Below, in pieces: positions 9,801 through 19,479 of a DNA stretch of 54,557 nt. Each line of letters opens with the position of its first letter. The first letter of the stretch is position 1. The position numbers were made by a program, and so were the translations under genes. Source of the DNA: Pirellulales bacterium (lineage in GTDB: Bacteria; Planctomycetota; Planctomycetia; Pirellulales; JACPPG01); assembly GCA_036490175.1 (NCBI GenBank), contig DASXEJ010000215.1, forward strand, positions 1 through 54,557, written 5' to 3'. The notes beneath the pieces are model-generated. The model saw nothing but the letters and a program-made list of their open reading frames with translations. It made no database searches and was not told the DNA's origin.

Positions 9801-12800
9801 GCCGAACCCGCAGCAGACAATACGGTGATCGTTGACCGTACCGGTTTGCCGGCTTCGGTTGCCGACAATGTGACGTTGCGGGCCGAAAGCGACAATATCC
9901 ACATCACTGGCTATCTAACCGACATCACGGTCAGTAGTGCGTTTACTCTAGCCGTCGATATGGACGGTGGAACCTTGGATATCGGCGATATGAGTTCGCT
10001 GGGTCCCGTGCACTTCCTGGTCAACCGCGGTGCCTCGGCTAACGCGCCTACAAAAGTACTGCTCGACACGCCCTTGACGGGATTAAACGATCCGCTGGAG
10101 ATTTCCGAAAGCGGCCCGGTTGATCCTGTCGCCAATCCTAATCTGTTCAGTCTCGACGTCTTGCAAGGCCCCAGTGGCGACCAGCCTGGCGCTAGCTTGA
10201 AGATGCTCGGTTTCACCGCCTCCGACAGCTTGGATGTGACACTGCACGGTGGGCAGGTAAATATTGGCGACATCGACGGCACCGGCATGGGGTTGGTCAA
10301 GATCGATGGTTCCGTACGGCCCGCCAATTCCACGGCGGTCGACGACATCTCGGTCACTACCCATGCTGAAAATGTCACTATAGCGCCCGATCCCCTGGGC
10401 AATTCCGTGGCCCAACTGGAAAATTCGGTCACGCCTTATGATGTGGAAATCGACAGTCATCGCGCACAGGATATCACCACGTTCATTGTTCCTACGCAGG
10501 ACAAGGGCAACCTGGCCACAGTCGATGCCTCGCAGATGAAAGGGACGCTGCACGTTGAAGTGGGCGGCGCCACGGTCAAGCTGTTGCAGGTTGCCGCAAA
10601 CATGACCGTGATCGTCGCCGGGACCGATCCCGCAAATCCGGCCGAAATTACCGTCGGCGACGGTAAACTGTCACACATCGAAAGCAACGTCAGCGTAGAA
10701 GCCGCGGAATTGACGATCGACAATTCCACGAACACCGCTCCTCATATCTTCACGTTGACCGCCAACACGTTTACCGGCTGGACGATTCCCAGTTCTTCGT
10801 TCGAGCCGACAGTATTTCTGGGCAACGACCTAGCTCCTTTGGTGGGCAGTCTGACGTTGCTAACGGCCGCGGGGGACCAGCTTGATGTCGAGGCGAACCC
10901 CTCACAAATCGACACGCTCGTTATCGACAATGCCACGGCCACGCGGAATTCTATCTTTGTGGTCGCGGCGACGCACAACATCCAGATCAACGGCGATTTC
11001 AATCTCTACTTGGGGCGCCGTCTGAATCCCGATGGAACGAGCGTGCGACTGAAGAGCTTGGCGCCGATTTCGAACGTCCAGATCATCTTTAATTTTCACA
11101 CGGACGACCCTGACAACAATGACGGCACGGAGACGATCTTCGACGGCGATCTCGATCCGGCCGGCGCCGCGTACTCGATCAGCGGCGGTCTAATGGACGG
11201 CGCCGGCAAGCTCAATATCGAAAACGTTACCGAAAACCTTGATGTCTTGATCGAGAATTACCGCGCAAATGATCTAGCGTATATCTACTTACCCGGCGGC
11301 ACGGTCGATGCAAATCTGACCAAAACCAGCCCAGGCACGATTACCATCGACGGGCAGGCGCGCCTGGTGGGCACGAATCCCGACGCGCCCAACGCGATTT
11401 CGGCCAAAGTCCGGGCGGGAGCCATTACGCTCAGCCCCACGGGCACCTTCGACTCAGTGCTGCAAGCCGGAAACACGGTCAACATCCTCGGTGCCAAGCC
11501 GCAAGATACGTTGAACGTGACGGCGCCGACCACGATCGCACTTGCACCAACGTCCCTGGGAACTCCAAACACTAGCCTTGGCCTGGCCGATCAATTCGAC
11601 GTTTTCTCGCCCTACGTCGTTGCCAATCCGCCGCCAGACGCTTTCTATATCGTGAACGGCGCGTCACTCACCATCAACTCCGGGCCAGGGCCACGCCCCG
11701 GCTTGATGGATGATGATTTGTTGGAAAGCTTGGGCGTCTCCTTCTTTGATACAACATTGACTTACCAAAGCACAGAGCACGTGGATGCGATGGGTCACCC
11801 CCTCACCGCCACAGTGAATGTGCGCGAGTTCTTTATCAACACCGATCCGCAGGCGACCGACAATCTGGTCAACTTCGACGCCTCGCAATTGCGCGGTGTT
11901 TTCAATTTCAACGTGTCCGAGCCCGACTACTCGGACGCGGCAAAGATTGCTAACGGCGGCCTCAGCACTGGATTTGATTCAGAAGTAGACAATGCTCTTC
12001 CGGTCACTTCGTACGGGCAGACGCATGTTGTGCTGTCGAATGTGAATCCGGAATTGAGCGTTAATATCAGTGGCACCCAGGCGATTACGGGAACCGAATT
12101 CAACTCAACCGAGATCGCGCTGGATACCATAAACATTCAGCCTAAGCCACCGATTGTTAATGTCGCCTCGACCGACGTATCGATCGGCAACGGGGTGATG
12201 GCCAACATTCAAGGGAATGTTTCTGTCCACATGGCTTGGCTGAAAGATGTGGATGATCGTCTAGGAACGACGGCGAACAATCTGACGTTGGGTTCCACAA
12301 CGTATACCGGCTGGGCGACCATCGCGGGAACCAAGCCCACGCTATCGATGGATACGCTGCAGGGCGAGCTTACAGTGTCGGGCAGTGCGCTGGACCAATT
12401 CGACGTGGAGGACACGCCGAACTCGGCGATGAAGACCACGATTGAAAACTTCACGACTGACGGAACCGCGCCCGGCGTGTACCTGATGGGCAAAACGACC
12501 GCGCCCTTGTATGTGAACGGACATTTTTCGGTGTACGCTGGTCGCCGATTGAATGCCGACGGAACCGTAACGGACGTCGGCAAGGTAGATAACCTTTACA
12601 ATCTCGCCGATAAGTTCGCCGTGACCGGAGGCATATTTTCGACGGCCTATGACGGTTCGTTCCTGTTCGACGGCCAATTGCAGGGTTTGAAAACGCTCAG
12701 CGGCCTGGTCGACATTGTGCCGGGCTTCACACTTGACGAGTGGCTGTCATTCACCCCTCCGTTTAACTTAAGTCTGCCATTGTTTGTGAACTATGTTGGC

Positions 12801-15800
12801 GCGGCCCAGGGCACCTTTACGTTTGACACGTCGAACGCCGTCGTCAACGGCGTCGGTTTTACCGACGGGTTGGAGTCGAACTCGAATTTTCCCGGGGAAG
12901 CCGATTTACGTTACCGGGCCTTGGGTGACGTGATTTATGGCGCCAATTTGGAAGTGTTCGACTATGGCCCGCTTCTGACGGGCAACTCGCCGCTAAACAT
13001 CGGCAGGGTTGGCTCGCCGGTTGTTCTAAATAATCCGCTGCCATTGCCGTTCAATTACGTTTCCAATCCCAACAGTGTGAATGGGTGGGAGCAAATCGAG
13101 GTTGGGGCGACGGTAGGTCCGGTGACAATTGTCGGCCGCGATTCGTTCACGCGCGTCGATGTCGATCCAACGGATTCGCATAGCGCCGCATCGGCCTTCG
13201 GGACCACCGGCGGTTTGCCCGGCTGGGGCAACGTGACTGGCGGCAATAGCTTGCTGACGACCCTTCTAGGAGCCCTGACGGTCAGTCACGTCGGCCTGAC
13301 CATTCACGCAAACGTCGCCGGATCGGCCTCGCCCGGCACGACTCCGCAAGTCGTGGTTACCGATAGCCAGATCACGGGCATTGCCGGAGCGACGATTCAT
13401 TACGGCAATTTGGCCGACGGCTACGCGATGATCACCCAGTTCGGATCGCTGTCTCAGGTGGCGCAGTTCCCCGGTTTGATGATCCGCATGCCCACTTATG
13501 GCGGCGGCGACGTCCAATTTCAAAATACTCCCAGCGGCGCGAGCACGGAGCTGGATACATTAACCAATGCCATCGGCAACGTGACGGTTCAAGGAACCAC
13601 TGGCGCATTGTCACTGGGCGATCTGTCGCATTCAGCTTCCGACGAATTTTATAACTTCGCCGCTGCCAGCGTGAACATTGGCGGCGGTTCGATGTTGGCG
13701 ATCAACGGAAATCTCTTCCTTGGCGCTTCTTACGCGGTGCCGCTAACGACCATCGACGACAGCAACGACACCACCGCACCGCAAATGACGTTGGAAGACC
13801 AATCCAGTTTCGACAACATCGCGCTGGGAGGTCCGTCGACCGGCAGCATCGTATTCCAGTTTAATATTCCCACTACATCGCACTTCGATATTCACGGGGC
13901 CGCAAATGCTCAGTGGTCGATTAACGATACGCAGCCAAACACTCAGCTCTTCGCCAACACGGGCAGTCAGGTATCCGTGACGCGAGGGAAGACCTCGGGC
14001 AGGTTCCCGCCTATGACGGTTCTTGGCGCCGGATCGATTTTGATGGACGGGCAAGATGGCGTGAATCTTACCTCGTCCGCGCAATTCAAGGTCGCAGCCG
14101 ATCCGGCGCGGCCAACCGACGTCACGAATCTAACCGTCAACTTGAGCAATACTTTCCAGGACAATCTGAAGATCGACACGGCCGGGAGCGGCTTCTTCTC
14201 GTTCTTTACGAACAACGGAACCGCTCAACCGATTACCTATCAGGGAAATACGACGCATCTGACTTACATCACGGATTTCCCAGGGCTCAACGATCGAACC
14301 GTCACCGTGGCCGACAGCGGCTCGGCCGGAACGACGATTAGCGGCGGACGGATTTCGGTAAGTGTGTTGGGCACCGACGGGCCGCTAGAAATCGACCAAG
14401 GCAATGGCGGCCCCGTTACCTTGGGCAACGGCGGCTCGCTCCAAGGCATTCACGGCGCGGTAACCGTTGTGGCGAGCAATGCGGCACTACCCGTGTTGCC
14501 GATCATCATTGATGATTCGGCCGATACCACGAACGCAATTGTGACTCTTGGATCAAACGGAGCCGGCAACACGCAAATCTCCGGTCTGACGTCGTCGCCC
14601 ATTCAACTGACGGGAAACTCGGTAGCGATCACGCTCAAAGGTGGCACCGGCTCGAATACGCTGGTTGGCCCCGACAGTGCCAACAATTGGCAACTGACGG
14701 GCGCCAACGCCGGCGTACTCAACTCGGCATTCACCTATTCGAAGTTCGCCAACTTGAAGGGCGGATCCGGCACCGACGATTTCTTCTTTACGTCCACCAG
14801 CGGCACCGTCTCGGGTAACGTGGACGCGGGGGCGGGCTTCGACACGGCGCATTACTCACTCGGCGTGCTTAATGGTACCGAGACGATCAACATTGCGGCG
14901 GGCATTCTTCCCAAGATCAGCGGCAGCGCCACGAATTTCGAGGCCGTCGACGTCCAGACGCACGTCGGGGTCGTAACTCCAGCCAATCAGGCAAGCGGCA
15001 AGGCCCACCCGATCACGCCGCTCGCAATCCAGGTCACCGGTGGCGGTGGAACGCGCACGTTCTCGGCCACGGGCCTGCCCACCGGCCTTACGATTGATCC
15101 GCAATCGGGCATCATCTCGGGCACGGTCGCCAGCACCGTGGCGGACAATACGGTCTTCAACACCAAGGTCACGGTAAGTGACACGACCGGCACCGCCTCG
15201 GCAAGCTTCACGTGGACGATTGTATCGGACTTCGGGCTGGTGAATCCCAGCAGCCAAGTCAGCAGCTTTTTTAACAACGCCAATCTGGCGATCGGTTTCA
15301 ATAACAACTTCGGCACGAACGTCACGTTTAGCGCGCAGAATCTGCCGCCGGGACTATCCATTAATCCGCAGACGGGCGTAATCAGCGGGACCTATCTGCC
15401 GGGCACCGTGAGCCCGATCGTCGCTCCAGTGACCGTCAGTGCGACTGACGGAGTGCATACGACCCAGGTCAATTTCACCTGGACTGTTTCGGATAGCGCC
15501 GGTACGAAGCACGCCGACCTGGCCGGCACCGACGGCGGCGTGATCTCATTCGTTTCTTCCGGGGGCGCGCAACTGAAAGCTTCGTACTTTGACCCCACCA
15601 GCATGGGAGCGCCGGCCGCCGGCTACCTGTTCCCGCTCGGTGGGATCAAGCTTGAAGTCGACGGCCTACACGCAGGGGACGACGCGGAAATTACGATCAC
15701 GCCACCGCACGGCGTCAATCTCGACGAACTGCTCGCCGACAGTAGCTCCGTATGGATCAACTTGCTCGGCCGCTCGGGCAATGTGTCTGCTCACATCAGC

Positions 15801-18800
15801 GGTGGAAGCATCGTTGTCGATTTAGTTGATGGCGAGATCGGCGAGTACACTCCCGCGTTCGACGGCACGATCTCGGCCTATCTTGTCCCCGGCGTCCAGC
15901 AACTCACAGCGGCAATTGGCAACGCACCGGCACAAGTCTCGCCGGGCCAAGCGGTGACGCTCAGCAGCGATTTGGCGGGAACGCTCGCGCCTTCGGCGGA
16001 AAGCACGTGGCAAGCGACTCTCAACGGTAGCGTCGTGCAGACCGCGACCGGCGCGAGCTTCAACTTCGCGCCGCAACAGTCTGGCGCGTACAACATAACG
16101 CTTACCGCTAGCGACCTCATAACCGGCGTCAGCGCGACGGCCCAAACCTCGATCGTGGCAGCTTCCTCTGTCGGCGCGCTCAATGCGGGCACGCCGGCCG
16201 GAACTCCGTTCTTGGCTGGTTTGGTCGACCCGTCGCACAACGAGGGCATCGAGACGATCACGCCCGTCACGTTCTCGAACCTCGCAGGCGCGCCCGCACT
16301 CACGTATTTCACGACTCTCGATCCGCAGATCGACGCTGGGGACGCCTGGCAATACAACGGTTCTGGCGTGGCGCCCGTGATGATTCAGGGCACCAACCAG
16401 CAACTGACCGGAATCGGCACGACGATCGGCACGACGATCGACGTCGACGGACGGTGGGTCGCAATGGTCGACCCTAGTCTTGGCAACATCTGGGCCGTCA
16501 CGCCCGAGGGCGCCCGGTTGATCGTTTCGGCGGCCAACGGGCTGAACCCAATTGATAATTTAGCGGCCGTCGGCGACACGCTGTATTTCTCGGCGAGAGA
16601 TTCCGTCGCACAGAACCAGTTGCGCAGCGTGCGTCTAGATGCCACAGGCAATCCGGTTATCACGCAGGTTACAAATCTGTTTGATGAGACGGGCAACAAC
16701 TTTTTTGCGATGCGGGCTTTGACGCCCTTTGCCGGAGGTCTGGCCTTCATTGCCACGGTCGGGCCGTACGAAGAGGGCCTCGAACCAAGTGATGAAGTGT
16801 TCCTGCTCACGGCCGGCGCGACTCCCGTGGTCAAGGAAATCGCCATTGATGCGGCACAGAACTTTCCAAACATTTCGTCGCTCTCTGTCATCGAGGGGCC
16901 CGGCGGCACTTCCCGATTGATTTTCACGCGTGCCGGCGACAACAGTCCGGCATCGCTGTATTCGTTGGATTCTTCGGATGCTGGCGACGCGAATCCCACG
17001 GCAACAAAGATCGATATCGCGCCCGCAGAAGCGAACGTGGAGATTGGCGATCTGACTGCGGTTGGCTCGAAAGTCTACTTCACGACGAACGCCAACGAAT
17101 TGTCCACCAGTCAACTATGGGTGTCCGATGGCACTGCCGGCGGCACTCAGGCCCTGACCACAGACGGGCAACCCGACGATCAACGGCCGTTTTCGCTCGT
17201 AAACGTTGGCGGCCAGTTGAATTTCTTGTCCTCTGATGACGAGGGCGAGGTGAATCTATGGACGATTGATTCGGTGAGCGGACAGCCCGTCAAGGTGTCC
17301 GACCTCGGTCAGCAAGCGCAGCTATCCTCAGTTGGCGGACGCTTGTACGCCGAGATTTATGACGCGACGACTGGTCATTACCAGTTGTGGTCTGGCGCCG
17401 GCGGTGCAAGCCAACTCACGCAGGTACCGTCGAATCCCAATAATCCGTACACTGATCCCGGCGTGATTGCAGCCGACGACCAAGGAGTGGTGTACTTCTC
17501 GGGCGGGTCGACAGCGGTGCAAGACAGTTTTGGCGATCCCACGAATCAACTATGGGTTCTGGGACCCGCGTTTGCTAATGCCGGCGGAACGGCCACCGCA
17601 CTGAATATCGTCACGCCGGCCGACACGTTTGCCGGCACATCCCCCACGGTGACGATCAGCGCCACCACTGTAGCGGGCGATCCGGCCGCCGACTTTGCCG
17701 GGCCCGTGTCGGTGCAGGTCGACGACGGTAGCGGCAACACGGTCTTCACGACGAGCGGCAACTTCAGTGGCGGGGTCTACTCCTTCCAACTTCCGCAGCT
17801 CGCGACCGCCGGTTCCGTTGCCACAACGTACACCCTGCATGTCGTGTCGAACGATCTGTCGACTCAGGCATCCTTTACCGTACACCCGATCGTGCATTTC
17901 GGTCCGACGAGCAGCACTACCGTTGTAGCGGGCGCGGGACAAACGTTCTCGCTCAGCATGCAAGCTGACGACGACCGCCAACTGTTCGCCGCCGGTTACA
18001 CCGGCCAGGTGACGTTGAGCTACACCGATGGCGGCGGCACACATCAGTTGGGTCCCGTTTCTGCCGTGCAAGGGATCGTTACGTTCACGGGGCTGACGCT
18101 ACCGACGCCGGGCAGCTATACGTTCACCGCCACGAGCATTGACGGGACGGCAACCGGCTCCTTTGTCGTGACCGTGCCGAAGGCCATCCAGTTCACAACG
18201 ACCACCAGCGAGGTTTCCGATACCGATGTCTTTGATCTCGACATCGTGGCTGCGGATGTCGCCGGCAATCCGGCCGCTGGTTATACAGGGCTGGTGCTAG
18301 CAACGCTCACCGATCCGAATGGTGTGAGCACAAACACGTCGTACTATGTTGGTCCCGATCAACAGAGTCACCTGGTGTTGAAGGGACTGACGCTGCCGAT
18401 CGATGGGCAATATCAGTTGCGACTCAGCGACGGCATTGTCGCGAGCACACTGACGATCAATGTCAGCCCAAAGCAGGTCGTCCCCGGCGATCTGAACGAC
18501 GACGGCAAGGTCGATGCCACGGACATCGACACATTGTTCGGTTTCATTGCCACGGGCAACACGCACGGTGATCTCAACAACGACGGCAAGGTCGACAAGA
18601 GTGATCTTGATTTCCTGATTCACAACATTCTGCACACCGAATACGGCGACGCGAACCTCGACGGTTTCGTCGATACAAGCGACCTGGCAATCGTGCGGAC
18701 GAAAACAGGGAGCACGTTGTCCGGGCCGGACTGGGCCAGCGGCGACTTCAACGGCGATGGTTTCGTCGACGTTGCCGATCTGGCGGTCGTCCGAAGCCAT

Positions 18801-19433
18801 ATGGGCTTTGCGTCAACCGTGAGCAGCACTACGGGCGCCACGAGCCCGTCGAGCCCCCTGGTCCAACTGACCATCGTGGCGTCGCCGACTACGGCGCCTG
18901 CCGCCGCTCCGGCCATGGCGATCACGCCAACCGCCGCCGTGGGCGAAACGCCGGCTGCCACTGGCGCGCAGACTATCTCGCAAGCCGGCGCAGTCTCCAA
19001 CCCGTTGGCAAGCCCGACCATCGCCGACCCAGTTGACACACTCGGTACGCCGCCGACTGCAACGCCCGTTACCCCGAGCGCAATCGCGAGGTTCGTAGGG
19101 CCGCTGCTGCCGCGCTTTCTAAAAACCGTGACGTCGGCAACACCGGCGCAGGGTCCCGCAATCAACGCGACCGCGGAACCGGCGGAAGGCTCCTCGACTA
19201 GCGCACCCGATCGCACAGTTGTGCTGGGACCGCTTCCTTTCGCGCAATCATCCGCCAGGACCAGCGTCCTGACCGCGACAACGGCAATCGACGCTGGTGC
19301 GCTGCACCAGGTTCTGGCCGCCACGGTGGCGCAAAGACCGTCTGCGGATTTGGCATTTGACGATTCGTTTGAAGAACTGATCAATTTACTGGCAACGAAC
19401 CAAAGTTCGGCTGCCAGCGGCAAGAAGAATTAG
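6867..19433 (+). CDS. Giant LEPR-XLL surface protein with RTX-like, Ig-like and dockerin modules
   Basis: From the ATG at 6867 the product is about 4188 residues; the frame extends up to a TTG at 6666, so the N-terminus is uncertain. The LEPR-XLL-type motif IEALEDRRMLA follows a basic leader near residue 42-52 and is the planctomycete mark of very large exported proteins. Seen next: long beta-rich, Asn/Asp/Thr-rich sequence; Gly-Asp rich RTX-like turns (about 838-870 and 925-955); a duplicated module ending in GRRLNPDGT/GRRLNADGT; two putative Ig (He_PIG) domains with GLTIDPQSGIISGT and GLSINPQTGVISGT (about 2690-2860); an LWVSDGTAGGTQAL segment (about 3416); two pairs of dockerin-like EF-hand loops (about 3873-3978); and an Ala/Thr/Pro-rich tail without PEP-CTERM. 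Probably an adhesin or matrix protein; the ligand is unknown. Confidence 0.9.
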   Translation: MINYFARLRQKNGRTRRRISRNLQPFAITSAASRPASRVIHIEALEDRRMLAIDFSMLAGDLQSTLSTLETNVSTAVNQAPSIPILGANLGNNPGLTQAIGSKANSLQSGFQAVASDIASHPGASDLVIAGFVKSELSSVATGIVVTPDINPDGTWRFQLQLHQDLATSSVHPQFDADLGSFFSLSSSGSIDLKVGMDYLLQFTFDPTTSAIALESTNLSTVDPTLPNAPLALEVSATPSAGFSINGTLAGLLHLSATDDGTQFTGTYGVNIASASQVNVSLTATAHLGLHASLEFGTGDLPFNPKITSDFHFDWSLASTTLTGSLSANTLGTMSDIGFDHVSIDVGSFFGSYLASLVTDIQHFTKPMQPIIDVINTPIPGLSDLGLNVTLRSLLGIEGSGYDDALDAITAIDNIDPSSLGGTGAIDLGSFTLTNDIRLNGPTINTSNVAGDIMQQAQTDAGSSLNQVGGDSASGFQFPVLTDPLHSVFAMLTGQDATLFSFKMPSLTVPLSIEIPILAIPPFAGLFADVSVAFSFDLSVGYDTHGLREFVADTASGADAGKLTDDILDGFYLDNSTNSAGHAATGFDITGGVSLAAKALIIKVSGGLFADVDLHLDPSLDDAQQRVRLGALADELGDGSDPFTASGSIFVEADLQIVIPAFVGDIVLADVQLAHITLVDFDSNDDSPLFATNNTIFIDKDSDNENIDVKMEQEDPASFDTGLSQFNVSGADPKAYVEAIVVSYPDHKESYPVGYFQHVNGNLVGEDLEEQTSDSLFTVFQPITNGTPDDGWTPIHYNLVATTPALDFLNDPEPETGNQTISVGNLMGDADGTPVNAVLIGGSGNDILEYQGAGKAVLIGGGGDDKLRAFNQQAQQVDGFGDDIDPNVFDVNNINFAMPDETRQQILAHVVAPGGSPAHTSNVLAGAGANVFLGGGTWDNFFEGGSVATYVGGAGQNEFRIEAKLADPNAPVIPGDIIAEPAADNTVIVDRTGLPASVADNVTLRAESDNIHITGYLTDITVSSAFTLAVDMDGGTLDIGDMSSLGPVHFLVNRGASANAPTKVLLDTPLTGLNDPLEISESGPVDPVANPNLFSLDVLQGPSGDQPGASLKMLGFTASDSLDVTLHGGQVNIGDIDGTGMGLVKIDGSVRPANSTAVDDISVTTHAENVTIAPDPLGNSVAQLENSVTPYDVEIDSHRAQDITTFIVPTQDKGNLATVDASQMKGTLHVEVGGATVKLLQVAANMTVIVAGTDPANPAEITVGDGKLSHIESNVSVEAAELTIDNSTNTAPHIFTLTANTFTGWTIPSSSFEPTVFLGNDLAPLVGSLTLLTAAGDQLDVEANPSQIDTLVIDNATATRNSIFVVAATHNIQINGDFNLYLGRRLNPDGTSVRLKSLAPISNVQIIFNFHTDDPDNNDGTETIFDGDLDPAGAAYSISGGLMDGAGKLNIENVTENLDVLIENYRANDLAYIYLPGGTVDANLTKTSPGTITIDGQARLVGTNPDAPNAISAKVRAGAITLSPTGTFDSVLQAGNTVNILGAKPQDTLNVTAPTTIALAPTSLGTPNTSLGLADQFDVFSPYVVANPPPDAFYIVNGASLTINSGPGPRPGLMDDDLLESLGVSFFDTTLTYQSTEHVDAMGHPLTATVNVREFFINTDPQATDNLVNFDASQLRGVFNFNVSEPDYSDAAKIANGGLSTGFDSEVDNALPVTSYGQTHVVLSNVNPELSVNISGTQAITGTEFNSTEIALDTINIQPKPPIVNVASTDVSIGNGVMANIQGNVSVHMAWLKDVDDRLGTTANNLTLGSTTYTGWATIAGTKPTLSMDTLQGELTVSGSALDQFDVEDTPNSAMKTTIENFTTDGTAPGVYLMGKTTAPLYVNGHFSVYAGRRLNADGTVTDVGKVDNLYNLADKFAVTGGIFSTAYDGSFLFDGQLQGLKTLSGLVDIVPGFTLDEWLSFTPPFNLSLPLFVNYVGAAQGTFTFDTSNAVVNGVGFTDGLESNSNFPGEADLRYRALGDVIYGANLEVFDYGPLLTGNSPLNIGRVGSPVVLNNPLPLPFNYVSNPNSVNGWEQIEVGATVGPVTIVGRDSFTRVDVDPTDSHSAASAFGTTGGLPGWGNVTGGNSLLTTLLGALTVSHVGLTIHANVAGSASPGTTPQVVVTDSQITGIAGATIHYGNLADGYAMITQFGSLSQVAQFPGLMIRMPTYGGGDVQFQNTPSGASTELDTLTNAIGNVTVQGTTGALSLGDLSHSASDEFYNFAAASVNIGGGSMLAINGNLFLGASYAVPLTTIDDSNDTTAPQMTLEDQSSFDNIALGGPSTGSIVFQFNIPTTSHFDIHGAANAQWSINDTQPNTQLFANTGSQVSVTRGKTSGRFPPMTVLGAGSILMDGQDGVNLTSSAQFKVAADPARPTDVTNLTVNLSNTFQDNLKIDTAGSGFFSFFTNNGTAQPITYQGNTTHLTYITDFPGLNDRTVTVADSGSAGTTISGGRISVSVLGTDGPLEIDQGNGGPVTLGNGGSLQGIHGAVTVVASNAALPVLPIIIDDSADTTNAIVTLGSNGAGNTQISGLTSSPIQLTGNSVAITLKGGTGSNTLVGPDSANNWQLTGANAGVLNSAFTYSKFANLKGGSGTDDFFFTSTSGTVSGNVDAGAGFDTAHYSLGVLNGTETINIAAGILPKISGSATNFEAVDVQTHVGVVTPANQASGKAHPITPLAIQVTGGGGTRTFSATGLPTGLTIDPQSGIISGTVASTVADNTVFNTKVTVSDTTGTASASFTWTIVSDFGLVNPSSQVSSFFNNANLAIGFNNNFGTNVTFSAQNLPPGLSINPQTGVISGTYLPGTVSPIVAPVTVSATDGVHTTQVNFTWTVSDSAGTKHADLAGTDGGVISFVSSGGAQLKASYFDPTSMGAPAAGYLFPLGGIKLEVDGLHAGDDAEITITPPHGVNLDELLADSSSVWINLLGRSGNVSAHISGGSIVVDLVDGEIGEYTPAFDGTISAYLVPGVQQLTAAIGNAPAQVSPGQAVTLSSDLAGTLAPSAESTWQATLNGSVVQTATGASFNFAPQQSGAYNITLTASDLITGVSATAQTSIVAASSVGALNAGTPAGTPFLAGLVDPSHNEGIETITPVTFSNLAGAPALTYFTTLDPQIDAGDAWQYNGSGVAPVMIQGTNQQLTGIGTTIGTTIDVDGRWVAMVDPSLGNIWAVTPEGARLIVSAANGLNPIDNLAAVGDTLYFSARDSVAQNQLRSVRLDATGNPVITQVTNLFDETGNNFFAMRALTPFAGGLAFIATVGPYEEGLEPSDEVFLLTAGATPVVKEIAIDAAQNFPNISSLSVIEGPGGTSRLIFTRAGDNSPASLYSLDSSDAGDANPTATKIDIAPAEANVEIGDLTAVGSKVYFTTNANELSTSQLWVSDGTAGGTQALTTDGQPDDQRPFSLVNVGGQLNFLSSDDEGEVNLWTIDSVSGQPVKVSDLGQQAQLSSVGGRLYAEIYDATTGHYQLWSGAGGASQLTQVPSNPNNPYTDPGVIAADDQGVVYFSGGSTAVQDSFGDPTNQLWVLGPAFANAGGTATALNIVTPADTFAGTSPTVTISATTVAGDPAADFAGPVSVQVDDGSGNTVFTTSGNFSGGVYSFQLPQLATAGSVATTYTLHVVSNDLSTQASFTVHPIVHFGPTSSTTVVAGAGQTFSLSMQADDDRQLFAAGYTGQVTLSYTDGGGTHQLGPVSAVQGIVTFTGLTLPTPGSYTFTATSIDGTATGSFVVTVPKAIQFTTTTSEVSDTDVFDLDIVAADVAGNPAAGYTGLVLATLTDPNGVSTNTSYYVGPDQQSHLVLKGLTLPIDGQYQLRLSDGIVASTLTINVSPKQVVPGDLNDDGKVDATDIDTLFGFIATGNTHGDLNNDGKVDKSDLDFLIHNILHTEYGDANLDGFVDTSDLAIVRTKTGSTLSGPDWASGDFNGDGFVDVADLAVVRSHMGFASTVSSTTGATSPSSPLVQLTIVASPTTAPAAAPAMAITPTAAVGETPAATGAQTISQAGAVSNPLASPTIADPVDTLGTPPTATPVTPSAIARFVGPLLPRFLKTVTSATPAQGPAINATAEPAEGSSTSAPDRTVVLGPLPFAQSSARTSVLTATTAIDAGALHQVLAATVAQRPSADLAFDDSFEELINLLATNQSSAASGKKN
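18484..18800 (+). other. Dockerin type I-like region (four Ca-binding loops)
   Basis: Within the giant protein the segment encodes four EF-hand-like loops in two pairs: DLNDDGKVDATDID, DLNNDGKVDKSDLD, DANLDGFVDTSDLA and DFNGDGFVDVADLA. Each has the D.N.DG.VD..D spacing of dockerin type I calcium loops. Pairs are separated by the short linkers expected of the dockerin fold. Dockerin-like repeats are frequent in planctomycete LEPR-XLL proteins; no cohesin is visible in the window. Confidence 0.85.
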
Positions 19434-19479
19434 TGCGTGCGTATCGAAGGCAAAATGTGAACCACGAGAAACATCTCCC

